Below, one piece after another: positions 36,189 to 45,902 of a DNA stretch of 57,078 bases. Each line of letters begins with the position of its first letter. Positions within the stretch are counted from its first letter, which is position 1. A program made the translations under genes and the position numbers. Under the pieces are notes generated by a model. The model did not search any database, was not told where the DNA came from, and worked only from the letters and a program-made list of their open reading frames with translations. The stretch is from an uncultured Shimia sp. (GTDB lineage: Bacteria > Pseudomonadota > Alphaproteobacteria > Rhodobacterales > Rhodobacteraceae), in contig NZ_CANMJE010000016.1 in the NCBI RefSeq assembly GCF_947498095.1, positions 1 through 57,078 of the forward strand, read 5' to 3'.

Positions 36189-37457
36189 ATGACTACACTG
36201 ACCGACCCTCCTAAGGAGTCGTTCCGGCTATCTATGTTGATATACGACAGCCGGTATCGTTCCATGACAATTCAGGTCGTCGCAATGATCTTCTTTATGT
36301 TGGTGGCCGCATGGTTGCTCAACAACGCGATCATCAACCTGAATACTCTTGGCAAACCGATTTCATTCAAGTTTTTGAGCAATCCAGCCGGGTATGACAT
36401 CAACCAGCGGCTTCTGGACTATTCCAGCCGTGATATCAATTTGCGCGCTGCGCTGATTGGATTGTTGAACACGCTCGTTGTTGCAGTGCTCGGGTGTATC
36501 ACCGCCACAATCATCGGTGTGATCGTGGGCGTTCTGCGTCTGTCATCTAACTGGTTGGTTGCCCGGATCATGACGGTTTACGTCGAAATGTTCCGCAACG
36601 TGCCGGTTCTGCTTTGGATCATTCTGGCATGGGCCATTTTGAGTGAGAGCCTCCCCAAGATCAAATCCTTCCGCGGTGAGAACGCAACCAGTTCGATGAG
36701 CTTGTTTGACTCGGTCGCGATCACCAACCGCGGGATCTATATCCCCGAGCCACTGTTCAGCAGAAGCCTCGGGAACATCCATCTTCTTGGTGATTCCGGT
36801 TTGCGGTTTGATATTTCAATCGACCTCATCGCTATTGTGGTTGTTCTGGCTCTGAGCATCTTTGGTATGCGCAAGGTAACAGCCCGCGCCAATGCCGTGC
36901 AGGAAGCAACCGGCGATCGGCCCACAACATGGTATATCCAGCTGGGTATCCTGTTTGTGCCCATGATTGCCTTGCTCGTCGCACTGGGGTTCCACCTGGG
37001 ACTGCCTGAACTCAAAGGGTTCAACTTTAAGGGTGGCACCCATTTGCGTAACTCGCTGATCGCTTTGTGGCTGGCTTTGTCGCTATATACGGCCGCGTTC
37101 ATCGCCGAGATCGTGCGCGGTGGCATTATGGCCATTTCCAAAGGTCAGAGCGAAGCCGCTGCTGCCCTTGGGCTTCGGCCAAACCGGACCATGAGCCTCG
37201 TGATCCTGCCTCAGGCCCTTCGGGTCATCATCCCTCCGATGATTTCGAACTACCTCAACCTGACCAAGAACTCGTCCTTGGCCATTGCGGTTGGTTATTT
37301 CGATCTCACCGGCACGTTGGGCGGCGTCACGCTGAACCAAACGGGCCGCGAGTTGGAATGTGTTCTGCTTTTGATGTTGGTTTATCTGGTGATCAGCTTG
37401 CTGATTTCAGCCGTGATGAACTGGTACAACAAACGCGTCGAATTGGTGGAGCGGTAA
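36189..37457 (+). CDS. bztB: Bzt amino-acid ABC transporter, permease BztB
   Basis: 422 residues, the long BztB form. A first membrane segment near residues 30-45, a helix bundle including RNVPVLLWIILAWAI, and the EAA-type loop with SEAAAALGLRPNRTMSLVILPQALRVIIPP. With BztC it forms the heteromeric membrane channel. Its stop is one base before the bztC ATG. Confidence 0.95.
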   Translation: MTTLTDPPKESFRLSMLIYDSRYRSMTIQVVAMIFFMLVAAWLLNNAIINLNTLGKPISFKFLSNPAGYDINQRLLDYSSRDINLRAALIGLLNTLVVAVLGCITATIIGVIVGVLRLSSNWLVARIMTVYVEMFRNVPVLLWIILAWAILSESLPKIKSFRGENATSSMSLFDSVAITNRGIYIPEPLFSRSLGNIHLLGDSGLRFDISIDLIAIVVVLALSIFGMRKVTARANAVQEATGDRPTTWYIQLGILFVPMIALLVALGFHLGLPELKGFNFKGGTHLRNSLIALWLALSLYTAAFIAEIVRGGIMAISKGQSEAAAALGLRPNRTMSLVILPQALRVIIPPMISNYLNLTKNSSLAIAVGYFDLTGTLGGVTLNQTGRELECVLLLMLVYLVISLLISAVMNWYNKRVELVER

Positions 37458-37458
37458 T

Positions 37459-38760
37459 ATGAGCGATCTCTCTTTTGTACGCACAGAAATGTTGCCCGAG
37501 CAGGCCCCTCCGGCCTCGGAAATCGGCGTCGTTGGCTGGTTGCGTCACAACCTGTTCTCGGGATGGATCAACTCGATCCTGACGGTAATTTCGTTGCTGG
37601 CGATCTATGGCGTGTTGTCGGTTTTGATCCCCTATGTGTTCCAGTCTGTCTGGAATGCGGAATCTCTGAATGAGTGCCGGGAAATCATGCTGGCCAACTG
37701 GGGCAGTACACATGGGCACGCCTGCTGGGCGGTGATCAACGAACGTTGGCTGCAGCTCTTGTTCGGCTTCTACCCACCCGAACTGTACTGGCGTCCTATT
37801 CTGGCACTGGTTCTTTTGGTTGCGGCCTTAGCACCGATCCTGTTCGCAGATCGCGTGTCCTCGAAGCTACTGATCGTAACGGCGATCTATCCTTTCATCA
37901 TGCCTTGGCTGATGTGGGGCGGATCTGTCTGGGGTCCGGTGAGCATTGCGCTTGGTTTTGTCGTCGGTTTCATGGTCTTGAAATACGCAACAAACGCAAT
38001 GGGTGAACTGATTGCCCTGATCGCAGCCGTAGTGTCAGCTCTGATCTGGTGGGTACTCCTCGCCGGCGTCTTTGCAGGCGCCTTGGATGCAATCTTGCCA
38101 TTTGCGCTTGAGTCAGTGCAGTCGCGCCAGTTCGGTGGCTTCATGCTGGCGATCCTTTTGGGTGTTGTGGCCATTGGCTGCTCGTTGCCCATCGGGATTG
38201 TTCTGGCCTTGGGGCGGCAATCGCACCTGCCGATCGTGAAATGGCTGTGTGTGTGCTTCATCGAGTTTATTCGCGGTGTGCCCCTGATCACGCTGTTGTT
38301 TGTGGCCTCGCTGCTGCTCAACATCTTCCTGCCACCCGGCTCAAACTTTGACATCATCCTGCGGGTGATGATCATGGTGACACTGTTTGCTTCTGCCTAT
38401 ATGGCCGAGGTGATCCGGGGTGGTTTGGCGGCGCTGCCACGCGGTCAGTACGAAGGGGCCGACAGTCTCGGTCTGGATTACTGGCAATCGCAGCGGCTGA
38501 TCATCATGCCACAAGCTCTGAAAATCTCTATTCCAGGGATCGTCAGTACCTTCATCGGGGTTTTCAAAGACACCACACTTGTGTCGATCATCGGCTTGTT
38601 CGATGTGATCGGACTGACGCATGCGATCCGGGCAGATACCGCCTGGAACGGCATCTATTGGGAACTGTTCGCGTTTATCGCGCTCTTGTTCTTCGTCGTC
38701 TGTTTCTCGATGTCCCGCTATTCCATGTATCTTGAGCGTCGCCTCAAGACTGGCCACTAA
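37459..38760 (+). CDS. bztC: Bzt amino-acid ABC transporter, permease BztC
   Basis: 433 residues. Several N-terminal membrane helices, then the HisM-like core with EFIRGVPLITLLFVASLLL and the EAA loop YEGADSLGLDYWQSQRLIIMPQALKISIPG. Typical of BztC. It follows bztB by one base and precedes bztD by 15 bases. Confidence 0.95.
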   Translation: MSDLSFVRTEMLPEQAPPASEIGVVGWLRHNLFSGWINSILTVISLLAIYGVLSVLIPYVFQSVWNAESLNECREIMLANWGSTHGHACWAVINERWLQLLFGFYPPELYWRPILALVLLVAALAPILFADRVSSKLLIVTAIYPFIMPWLMWGGSVWGPVSIALGFVVGFMVLKYATNAMGELIALIAAVVSALIWWVLLAGVFAGALDAILPFALESVQSRQFGGFMLAILLGVVAIGCSLPIGIVLALGRQSHLPIVKWLCVCFIEFIRGVPLITLLFVASLLLNIFLPPGSNFDIILRVMIMVTLFASAYMAEVIRGGLAALPRGQYEGADSLGLDYWQSQRLIIMPQALKISIPGIVSTFIGVFKDTTLVSIIGLFDVIGLTHAIRADTAWNGIYWELFAFIALLFFVVCFSMSRYSMYLERRLKTGH

Positions 38761-38775
38761 TAAGGAGTTCTGCAC

Positions 38776-39567
38776 ATGTCTGAACTTGCAACATCTCGCG
38801 AAATCGATCGCTCCAAAATGCAGGTCTCTGATGAGGTCGCGATTGAAATCACAAACATGAACAAGTGGTACGGTACGTTTCACGTGCTGCGCGACATCAA
38901 TCTGACGGTTAATCAGGGTGAACGGATCGTGATTGCCGGACCTTCGGGTTCCGGTAAGTCGACCCTGATCCGCTGCCTGAACGCGCTGGAAGAGCACCAG
39001 CAGGGCCGGATCATCGTTGATGGAACCGAACTGTCCAACGACCTCAAGAACATCGACAAAATTCGTCGTGAGGTGGGCATGGTGTTCCAACACTTCAACC
39101 TGTTCCCGCATCTCAGCATTCTGGAAAATCTGACGCTGGCCCCGATTTGGGTCCGCAAGACGCCTCGCAAAGAGGCCGAAGAAACGGCGATGCACTTCCT
39201 TGAAAAGGTGAAGATCCCTGAACAGGCCGACAAGTATCCCGGTCAGCTGTCCGGTGGTCAGCAGCAGCGTGTGGCGATTGCTCGTTCGCTTTGCATGCGT
39301 CCGCGCATCATGCTGTTTGATGAACCGACCTCGGCACTTGACCCGGAGATGATCAAAGAGGTGCTCGACACCATGATCGAACTGGCCGAAGAGGGCATGA
39401 CCATGCTCTGCGTGACCCACGAGATGGGCTTTGCCCGTCAGGTGGCGAACCGCGTGATCTTTATGGACGCGGGCCAGATTGTGGAGCAGAACGAGCCGGA
39501 AGAGTTCTTCAACAACCCACAAAGCGACCGGACCAAGCTGTTCCTCAGCCAGATCCTCGGTCACTAA
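38776..39567 (+). CDS. bztD: Bzt amino-acid ABC transporter, ATP-binding subunit
   Basis: 263 residues. Walker [10 protein letters not shown] at 55-63, signature LSGGQQQ at 158-164, Walker B IMLFDEP, and the H-loop VTHEMGFA. The sequence is of the GlnQ/HisP family. AAGGAG precedes the start. It is the last gene of the operon and is followed by a two-way terminator. Confidence 0.96.
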   Translation: MSELATSREIDRSKMQVSDEVAIEITNMNKWYGTFHVLRDINLTVNQGERIVIAGPSGSGKSTLIRCLNALEEHQQGRIIVDGTELSNDLKNIDKIRREVGMVFQHFNLFPHLSILENLTLAPIWVRKTPRKEAEETAMHFLEKVKIPEQADKYPGQLSGGQQQRVAIARSLCMRPRIMLFDEPTSALDPEMIKEVLDTMIELAEEGMTMLCVTHEMGFARQVANRVIFMDAGQIVEQNEPEEFFNNPQSDRTKLFLSQILGH

Positions 39568-39590
39568 GTTTTACAAAAGTAAGCTTTTGG

Positions 39591-39616
39591 AAAGGCGGGG
39601 ATTTCCCCGCCTTTTC
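39591..39616 (+). terminator. Bidirectional terminator between bztD and the SixA-like gene
   Basis: AAAGGCGGGG (39591-39600), loop ATTT, CCCCGCCTTT then TTCTT on the plus strand. The A-rich left side allows it to serve the convergent minus-strand gene too. Confidence 0.88.
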
Positions 39617-40114
39617 TTATGCCGCTACCAATTCGCGCGGAACGATGAATTTCTTCACTTTGCCGGTGCCAAAGCTAACATCGGCCCAGCTGTCGACATC
39701 GAACTTGAACACGGTTGTGGCGCAGGTCGGATAGTCCAGAAACCGGCGATGCGCCGGGAGGTCCCTCGCCAGGCGTTCAGCAAACTCGGCAATCCCGGGG
39801 TTGTGACCGATCATCATCACCTTCTTGCCAGTGGCGTTGTGCAATTGTCTGAGCATCATGGTGGAACCAGCGTGATAGAGCGCGCTCAGGAACACCGGCT
39901 CAACGTCAAATCCCATAAGCGCGGCCGTCTCACGCGTGCGCGCAGCATCCGAGCTAAGGGTTTCATCCGGCACCATTTTCTCGTGCCGCAGCCAGTCCCC
40001 AACGGCCTCGGCAGAGGCTCGGCCGCGTTTGTTCAAGGGGCGGGCATGGTCAGTCAGATCCAGCTGCTTCCAGCTAGATTTGGCATGGCGGGTGAGGATG
40101 AGTTTAAGAGCCAT
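39617..40114 (-). CDS. Histidine phosphatase, SixA-like
   Basis: 165 residues. The RHG-type motif LILTRHAKS has R9 and H10 as catalytic residues, and MMIGHNPGIAEFAE supplies the second histidine. SixA in enterics removes phosphate from phosphocarrier proteins; here only the family is clear. The 5' end overlaps the upstream ferredoxin-like gene by 11 bases, so it ends a minus-strand operon. Confidence 0.88.
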   Translation of the reverse strand: MALKLILTRHAKSSWKQLDLTDHARPLNKRGRASAEAVGDWLRHEKMVPDETLSSDAARTRETAALMGFDVEPVFLSALYHAGSTMMLRQLHNATGKKVMMIGHNPGIAEFAERLARDLPAHRRFLDYPTCATTVFKFDVDSWADVSFGTGKVKKFIVPRELVAA

Positions 40115-40760
40115 TTTCCAGAAAGATTCGCATATGAAAGGATGATTGCGTCTCTAGTCTGCCATAAGCCTGCGACGCCGGGCAAGCGCGCCGGGCCGCA
40201 CAGCCCCGCGACAAACACGCCTTGGGGTCATCACTGCCGATGGCGCCCCGGCAGGCATCCACATCGTAAAACTCACCTGAAAAGGCATCGACGGGACAGG
40301 CTGTGACGCAGGGTTGGTCCGTGCATGTGATGCAGGGTGAGGCCGGTGGTGGTGGCAATTTGATCCTGTCAGCCAGCCCCAGCGCACCCCGGAACGAGGC
40401 AAACAGCCCGGCCGTGTCATGAACCAACAGGTTGATGGGCGAGACATGGCACCTCTGGGTACGCAGTGCCCATTGGTAGAACGGATGATAGGGTGGGCCG
40501 GTAAATGGGAAATAGGTTCGCGCGCCAAACTGGCCGGCAAGGTCGGTCAGGACCCGACGCGACCAGCGATCGATCGGATGACGCTCATAATCCAGAAATT
40601 CAGGTGTCTGCGTAACATGTGGCCAGAACCCCGGCTCATGTGGGCCCAGCAACAGGATCGTGCCGATCCCATCCAGACCGATATCTTTCCGCTCTGGGTG
40701 AAAGCCTCCTAAAACCGCCAAGTGCCGTGCTTCTGCGGCGGTTGTTATCTGGTCATACAT
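40104..40760 (-). CDS. Ferredoxin-like 4Fe-4S protein
   Basis: 218 residues from ATG 40760, which shares its A with the stop of the upstream gene (TGATG); longer starts would lie inside that gene. A cysteine set C143-x2-C146-x4-C151-x3-C155-P and a second set C170, C182, C187, C193 suggest one regular and one atypical iron-sulfur cluster. The N-terminal 130 residues are unassigned (HLAVLGGFHPER, LLGPHEPGFWP). Its neighbours do not show an obvious partner. Confidence 0.8.
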   Translation of the reverse strand: MYDQITTAAEARHLAVLGGFHPERKDIGLDGIGTILLLGPHEPGFWPHVTQTPEFLDYERHPIDRWSRRVLTDLAGQFGARTYFPFTGPPYHPFYQWALRTQRCHVSPINLLVHDTAGLFASFRGALGLADRIKLPPPPASPCITCTDQPCVTACPVDAFSGEFYDVDACRGAIGSDDPKACLSRGCAARRACPASQAYGRLETQSSFHMRIFLENGS

Positions 40761-41554
40761 CACTTTCTCCGAAACGGTAGCCAAAGGCTCCAGCCGAGCT
40801 TTGAGGGTCTGTCGTCCTGCCATTGCAGACCGATTGTCATATCGTCATGCCCGGCTTCGGGTTGTGCGATGTAGGTGCCGAACATTCGATCCCAGATTGA
40901 CAGAGAGAATCCGTAGTTGCTGTCATGTTCGCGACGCTTCACGGAATGATGGACCCGGTGCATGTCGGGCGTGACCAGAACCTGGCGCAACATGGCATCC
41001 AACCTGATCGGCAAGCGCATGTTGGCGTGATTGAACATCGCTGTGCCGTTCAGAATGATCTCAAACAGGATAATGGCCAGCGCCGAGGGGCCAATCAGAT
41101 AGACCAATCCGATCTTCAACAGCATCGACAAAGCAATCTCGACAGGGTGAAATCGAATGGCTGTGGTGACGTCGATATCGCGGTCAGCGTGGTGCACCCG
41201 GTGCAGGCGCCACAGGATCGGGACTTTGTGGGTCACCAGATGCTGCGCCCAGATCGCGAAATCAAAGATCAGGATTACCAGAACGGTTTCGACAACCACA
41301 CCCAGATCAACGCGGTTCAGCAGGCCCCATCCATTGGCGCCGGCATCCATCGCGGCCCCAACCGCCAACAACGGCAAGGCAAAGGCCATCAGCCTCATCG
41401 TCACTGTGTTCAGGATGGTGATGGTCCAGTTCGTGACCCAACGTGTGCTGCGCGGCTGCGTGCGGCTGCGACGCGGGGCCAACGCCTCGATCACGGCGAA
41501 CAGCGCGAACAGGCCGGCAAAGACACTCAGACGGATCAGGGTTTCGTTTTGCAT
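40760..41554 (-). CDS. Sterol desaturase / fatty-acid hydroxylase family membrane protein
   Basis: 264 residues, at least four membrane segments. The diiron histidine boxes are complete: H105-x3-H109, HRVHH at 118-122 and HRVHH at 199-203, with a further His in RFHPVEI. Enzymes of this fold hydroxylate or desaturate lipids; the substrate is open (carotenoid, hopanoid or ornithine-lipid type). It overlaps the ferredoxin-like gene by one base, so that protein could be its electron donor; this is inference. Confidence 0.85.
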   Translation of the reverse strand: MQNETLIRLSVFAGLFALFAVIEALAPRRSRTQPRSTRWVTNWTITILNTVTMRLMAFALPLLAVGAAMDAGANGWGLLNRVDLGVVVETVLVILIFDFAIWAQHLVTHKVPILWRLHRVHHADRDIDVTTAIRFHPVEIALSMLLKIGLVYLIGPSALAIILFEIILNGTAMFNHANMRLPIRLDAMLRQVLVTPDMHRVHHSVKRREHDSNYGFSLSIWDRMFGTYIAQPEAGHDDMTIGLQWQDDRPSKLGWSLWLPFRRK

Positions 41555-41617
41555 CTCGGGACCTCGGGGCTGCGGTTCTTTAGATATATTCCGACCGCGG
41601 CATATTGAAAGCCCCGA

Positions 41618-42481
41618 TCAGTCCCCGCGGATCAACGAGCCCGCGCCGTGTTCGGTGTAAAGCTCCAGAAGACAAGCATTCGGCGCCCGCCCGTCCAGAA
41701 TGACCACGGCCCGCACGCCGCCGTCGATGGCGTACAGCGCGGTCTCGGTCTTGGGGATCATACCGCCCGCGATCACGCCACTTTCGGTCATCTCGCGGAT
41801 TTGCTGTGCCTTCAGTTCGGTCATGACGTCGCCGTTCGCGCCTTTGACACCGGCCACGTCGGTCAGCAACAGCAGGCGATCGGCCTTGAGCGCCGAGGCA
41901 ATGGCCCCGGCGGCGGTGTCGCCATTGACGTTATAGGTTTCGCCGTTGCGGCCGGCACCAAGCGGCGCAATGACCGGTATCGTGTCATTGGCAAACAATT
42001 CGTGCAGAAAATCGGGGTTCATCTCGGCAGGGGTGCCGACATAGCCGAGGTCCGGGTTGGTCTGATCGCAGATCATCAGGCCCGCGTCCTTGCCCGAAAG
42101 ACCAACCGCCTTGCCGCCCTGGCCGCTGATCGCCTGAACGATGCGTTTGTTGACGACGCCGGACAGCACCATCTCAACCACCTCAACGGTGGCCGCATCG
42201 GTCACACGTTTGCCGTTCACGAACTCGGACTGGATATCCAGACGGTCCAGCATCGCATTGATCATCGGACCACCGCCATGCACGATCACAGGGTTCACGC
42301 CGACCTGACGCATCAGCACCACATCGCGGGCGAAATCATCCATCGCCTCGTCACTGCCCATGGCGTGACCGCCCAGCTTGATGACGACAATCGCCCCGCT
42401 ATAGCGCTGCAGGTAAGGCAGGGCTTGGGACAGGGTACGGGCGGTGGCGATCCAATCGCGGTTCATGTTCTGCTTCTTCAT
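41618..42481 (-). CDS. argB: Acetylglutamate kinase
   Basis: 287 residues from ATG 42481, which has GAGG upstream. Features: [10 protein letters not shown] at the N-terminus, [14 protein letters not shown] for substrate binding, and the GGMIPK segment near the C-terminus. It phosphorylates N-acetylglutamate in arginine synthesis and is usually the arginine-regulated, PII-controlled step. It lies downstream of engB on the minus strand, separated by 82 bases. Confidence 0.96.
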   Translation of the reverse strand: MKKQNMNRDWIATARTLSQALPYLQRYSGAIVVIKLGGHAMGSDEAMDDFARDVVLMRQVGVNPVIVHGGGPMINAMLDRLDIQSEFVNGKRVTDAATVEVVEMVLSGVVNKRIVQAISGQGGKAVGLSGKDAGLMICDQTNPDLGYVGTPAEMNPDFLHELFANDTIPVIAPLGAGRNGETYNVNGDTAAGAIASALKADRLLLLTDVAGVKGANGDVMTELKAQQIREMTESGVIAGGMIPKTETALYAIDGGVRAVVILDGRAPNACLLELYTEHGAGSLIRGD

Positions 42482-42563
42482 GGTCCGGTTCCTCTTGGGC
42501 GACGTTGTTAGACGCTTGGGTCCCATGTGCCAAGAGGCAGAGGCGGCTTTGTGGTAAAACGGC

Positions 42564-43217
42564 TCAGACGAGCCCGGCGATGATCGCGCGCAGGGTGGCG
42601 ATACCATCGCCCTTTTCGCTGCTGGTCAGGACCAGTTCGGGAAAGGCCGCCGGGTGTTTCGACAGCTTTTCACGCACCTGATCCATTACCTTGGCGCGGT
42701 CCTTTTCTTTGACTTTGTCGGCCTTGGTCAGCACCACCTGAAAGGTCACCGCAGAACTGTCCAAGAGAGACATGATCTCTTCGTCGACCGACTTGATCCC
42801 ATGGCGCGCATCAACCAGCACAAAGGCCCGGCGCAGAGTGGCGCGGCCCGACAGGTATTGTTTCAGCAGTTTTTGCCATTTCTCGATCACCGGCAGCGGC
42901 GCGTTGGCATAGCCATAGCCCGGAAGGTCGACCAGATAGTGGCTGTCCGCCAGTGTGAAGTAGTTGATTTCCTGCGTCCGGCCGGGCGTGTTTGACGCGC
43001 GCGCCAACCGGGTACGGCCCGTCAGCGCATTGATCAGCGTCGATTTCCCAACATTAGAGCGCCCGGCAAAGCAAACCTCAATCCGGTCCGCCTCTGGTAG
43101 GCCGGACATGGCGACAACGCCTTTCAAGAACTCGCTATTGTTGCCAGCAAAGAGCTTACGGCCTTTTTCACGGCTGGCCTCGTCAGGCTCTTCGACAAGA
43201 GGGAAGGGCAGTTGCAT
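42564..43217 (-). CDS. engB: Ribosome biogenesis GTP-binding protein EngB/YsxC
   Basis: 217 residues from ATG 43217, overlapping the upstream stop by one base. G1 GRSNVGKS at 52-59, G2 TPGRTQ, G3 DLPG, G4 TKAD are all present. It acts in late assembly of the 50S subunit. It is the standard third member of the yidC-MOSC-engB-argB group in this lineage. Confidence 0.96.
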   Translation of the reverse strand: MQLPFPLVEEPDEASREKGRKLFAGNNSEFLKGVVAMSGLPEADRIEVCFAGRSNVGKSTLINALTGRTRLARASNTPGRTQEINYFTLADSHYLVDLPGYGYANAPLPVIEKWQKLLKQYLSGRATLRRAFVLVDARHGIKSVDEEIMSLLDSSAVTFQVVLTKADKVKEKDRAKVMDQVREKLSKHPAAFPELVLTSSEKGDGIATLRAIIAGLV

Positions 43218-43960
43218 CAACCGACCTCAATCGCGTCGCCGACAGAGATGGATCCGGATTTCGTGACCACGCCGTAGACGCCAAATTCCTGATGTCCCAG
43301 CGTGTTTAGAGTACCCAGTGTGTCGGCGTCACGCACACCGGTATTTGGGTTGGCCGTGGTGGCGAGGCAACGCGTGATTTCCTCGTGGATTTCCAGTTCG
43401 ACACTGCCGATCTTGACCGTCTTACCGATCCAGCCCTTTTCGGCCCAAGGCTCAAGCCCCTGCATCACGATATTGCCGCGCCAGCGTTCCATCGCGAGAT
43501 CGGTCTGCATTTGGTCTGCCAAAGCGTCATTTGAGGCCGCGTTCAAAAGGCTGATGGAAGGAAATCTGGTGTCTGTCATGCCAACACCGTCCACGCGGAC
43601 GATCTTGGCCGACTGTGCGCGGTCGGCGGGCATCAGCGGGCGCACCCAGTCGAGAAAGCCCAAGAACTGCTTGTCGGGATCAAAGGTGAATTGACCCAGT
43701 TTCGGATGGCTTAACGTGACCGTATTCAACGCCTCGTCCGTCCGCGCCGAGATGGCCATCAGGGCCGGAGCCTTGGCGCCGCGCGAAAAGTTGACACAAG
43801 GCACCCAGCCACTGCCATCCGCCTTGGAGGCTTCGTGCGCGACAGCCCAGCGGCGATCCCAAGGCATGGTTTGACCCGCCGTGAGCTCGACGCGGTCCAG
43901 TGACTCGCGCCCGTGGCTTTTGATCGGGTGCCTCCAGAGGGCTGAGACCAGGGCCGACAT
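43217..43960 (-). CDS. MOSC domain-containing protein
   Basis: 247 residues. A MOSC N-terminal beta-barrel (ALWRHPIKSHGRESLDRVELTAG) and a MOSC core (RWRGNIVMQGL) with the conserved cysteine in ITRCLATTANPNTGVRD. MOSC proteins act in molybdenum-cofactor sulfuration or metal-sulfur transfer. It overlaps yidC and engB by one base each (TGATG), so the four genes form one operon. Confidence 0.88.
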   Translation of the reverse strand: MSALVSALWRHPIKSHGRESLDRVELTAGQTMPWDRRWAVAHEASKADGSGWVPCVNFSRGAKAPALMAISARTDEALNTVTLSHPKLGQFTFDPDKQFLGFLDWVRPLMPADRAQSAKIVRVDGVGMTDTRFPSISLLNAASNDALADQMQTDLAMERWRGNIVMQGLEPWAEKGWIGKTVKIGSVELEIHEEITRCLATTANPNTGVRDADTLGTLNTLGHQEFGVYGVVTKSGSISVGDAIEVG

Positions 43961-45783
43961 CAGTCTTTGGCCTTGTCTTTGCGCTTGAACGACGATCGTA
44001 TATTGCCGAACACGTCCGGCTTATAGCCATGACTGCGCATGATCGCATATTGCTGCGTAAAGGTGATCACGTTGTTGGTGATCCAATAGAGCACCAGCCC
44101 GCTGGCAAAGCTGCCCAGCATGAACATGAAGACCCAAGGCATCCAGGCAAAGATCATTTGCTGTGTTGGATCGGTGGGCGCCGGGTTCAGTTTCTGTTGT
44201 AGCCACATCGAGATACCCAAGAGGATCGGCAGCACACCAAGGCTGAGGATCGCAAGGATCGAGCCGGGTTCAGGCGGCATGAAGGGCAAGAGACCAAAGA
44301 GGTTCAGGATCGACGATGGATCCGGTGCCGAGAGATCTTTGATCCACAGCGCCCATGGTGCGTGGCGCAGTTCGAGGGTGACGAAAATCACCTTGTAGAG
44401 CGAGAAGAAAATCGGGATCTGGATCAGGATTGGCAGACAGCCGGAGGCCGGATTAACCTTTTCCTTTTTATAAAGCTCCATCATGGATTGCTGCATCTTT
44501 TGACGGTCGTCTCCGGCCGCTTCTTTCAGCTTCTCCATCTGTGGCTGCAGTTCCTTCATCTTGGCCATCGACGCATAGGATTTATACGCCAGTGGGAAGA
44601 CCAGCAGTTTGATGATGATGGTGAGGCCGATGATCGCCCAGCCCATGTTGCCGATGATCAGGTTCAGCTCGTGCAACAGCCAGAAAATCGGCTTGGTCAG
44701 GAAAAAGAACCAACCCCAGTCAATGGTGTCGATAAAGCGATAGATGCCTTCTTCGTTCTGGTAATGACGGATGGCTTCCCATTCTTTGGCGCCGGCAAAC
44801 AGACGGGATTCAATCTGCTGTGTCTCACCTGGAGCGACAGTCATCGTCGGGAAACGGGCAATCGCCTCGTAGGTGTTCACCTGCGCCGAATAGCGCAGCA
44901 CCGAGGTAAAGGGTTGCTCGGCACCCGGGATCAGCATGGCCATCCAGAAGTGATCGGTAAAGCCAGTCCAGCCGTTGCCGTTCACCTGTTCGACGCTGGC
45001 ACCTGGTCCCCAAACTGGGTCGGCGCCGAAATCAACCATATCGTCATAGTCAACGTCTTCACGCTCTTCCGACAGTTGGCGCATCGCGCCTTCGTGCAGA
45101 ATGAAGAAGTTCATCAGGTCTTCTGGTTCGCCGTGGCGGGTCAAGGCGCCATAGGGCGCCATCGACACGGTGCCCGCGCCGGTGTTCTCAACGCTCTGCG
45201 TGACGGTAAACAGATAGTCTTCGTCAATCGACACGGTGCGGCGGAAGGTCAGGCCCGCGCCATTGTCCCATTTCAGCGTGATCGGGGTCGATGGTGTCAG
45301 GGTTTCACCGGACTCAACGCTCCAGAGCGTGTTGGCACCGGGGACGCCGTCCAGATCCAGACCTGCACCGGGTGCCCAGCCATAAAGCGCGTAATAGGCG
45401 TGCTCTTGGCCCTTGGGCGACAGGAAAGTCACGATTGGCGAGTCTTCGGCCAGTTCTTCGCGGTAATCCTTCAGTTTCAGATCGTCCAGGCGTCCACCCA
45501 AGAGCGAGATCGAGCCGGTCACACGGTCGGTTTCAATGTCCAGACGAGGGGCATTGGCCTGCTCCGTGGTTTCGGTTGTGGCGGGGGTTCCGCCAGCCGA
45601 TGTCGCCGCAGGTGCCGTGCCCGCGGGCGCGGTGGCTGCTGGCTGTTCGCCCGCAACTGTTTCGGTCGGTGCGTTGGGGTCCACAGCCGCTTGTTCGGGC
45701 GGTGGGAACAAAAGAAACCACACAAGGATCACGCCAAAGCTGAGCGCTGTCGCGAGGATGAGGTTCTTGTTCTGATCGTCCAT
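43960..45783 (-). CDS. yidC: Membrane protein insertase YidC
   Basis: 607 residues from ATG 45783 (MDDQNKNLILAT); a GTG four codons upstream is also possible. The N-terminal signal-anchor helix is followed by an Ala/Thr/Pro/Glu linker (about residues 35-85), the large periplasmic beta domain, and the five-helix insertase core (about 365-590) with the conserved positive residue in the amphipathic groove. It inserts membrane proteins alone or with SecY. The C-terminus is basic, for ribosome contact. Confidence 0.97.
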   Translation of the reverse strand: MDDQNKNLILATALSFGVILVWFLLFPPPEQAAVDPNAPTETVAGEQPAATAPAGTAPAATSAGGTPATTETTEQANAPRLDIETDRVTGSISLLGGRLDDLKLKDYREELAEDSPIVTFLSPKGQEHAYYALYGWAPGAGLDLDGVPGANTLWSVESGETLTPSTPITLKWDNGAGLTFRRTVSIDEDYLFTVTQSVENTGAGTVSMAPYGALTRHGEPEDLMNFFILHEGAMRQLSEEREDVDYDDMVDFGADPVWGPGASVEQVNGNGWTGFTDHFWMAMLIPGAEQPFTSVLRYSAQVNTYEAIARFPTMTVAPGETQQIESRLFAGAKEWEAIRHYQNEEGIYRFIDTIDWGWFFFLTKPIFWLLHELNLIIGNMGWAIIGLTIIIKLLVFPLAYKSYASMAKMKELQPQMEKLKEAAGDDRQKMQQSMMELYKKEKVNPASGCLPILIQIPIFFSLYKVIFVTLELRHAPWALWIKDLSAPDPSSILNLFGLLPFMPPEPGSILAILSLGVLPILLGISMWLQQKLNPAPTDPTQQMIFAWMPWVFMFMLGSFASGLVLYWITNNVITFTQQYAIMRSHGYKPDVFGNIRSSFKRKDKAKD

Positions 45784-45902
45784 TGCCTGGGCCACCTGTC
45801 TTTGAAACGTTGGGGTGGTTCAACAGAGGTGCGGCCCAAAGGTCAAGCGGATTCCGGCGTGATTGGCCCCGTTCTGGCGGATTGCGGCCCGCTCACACCG
45901 CT

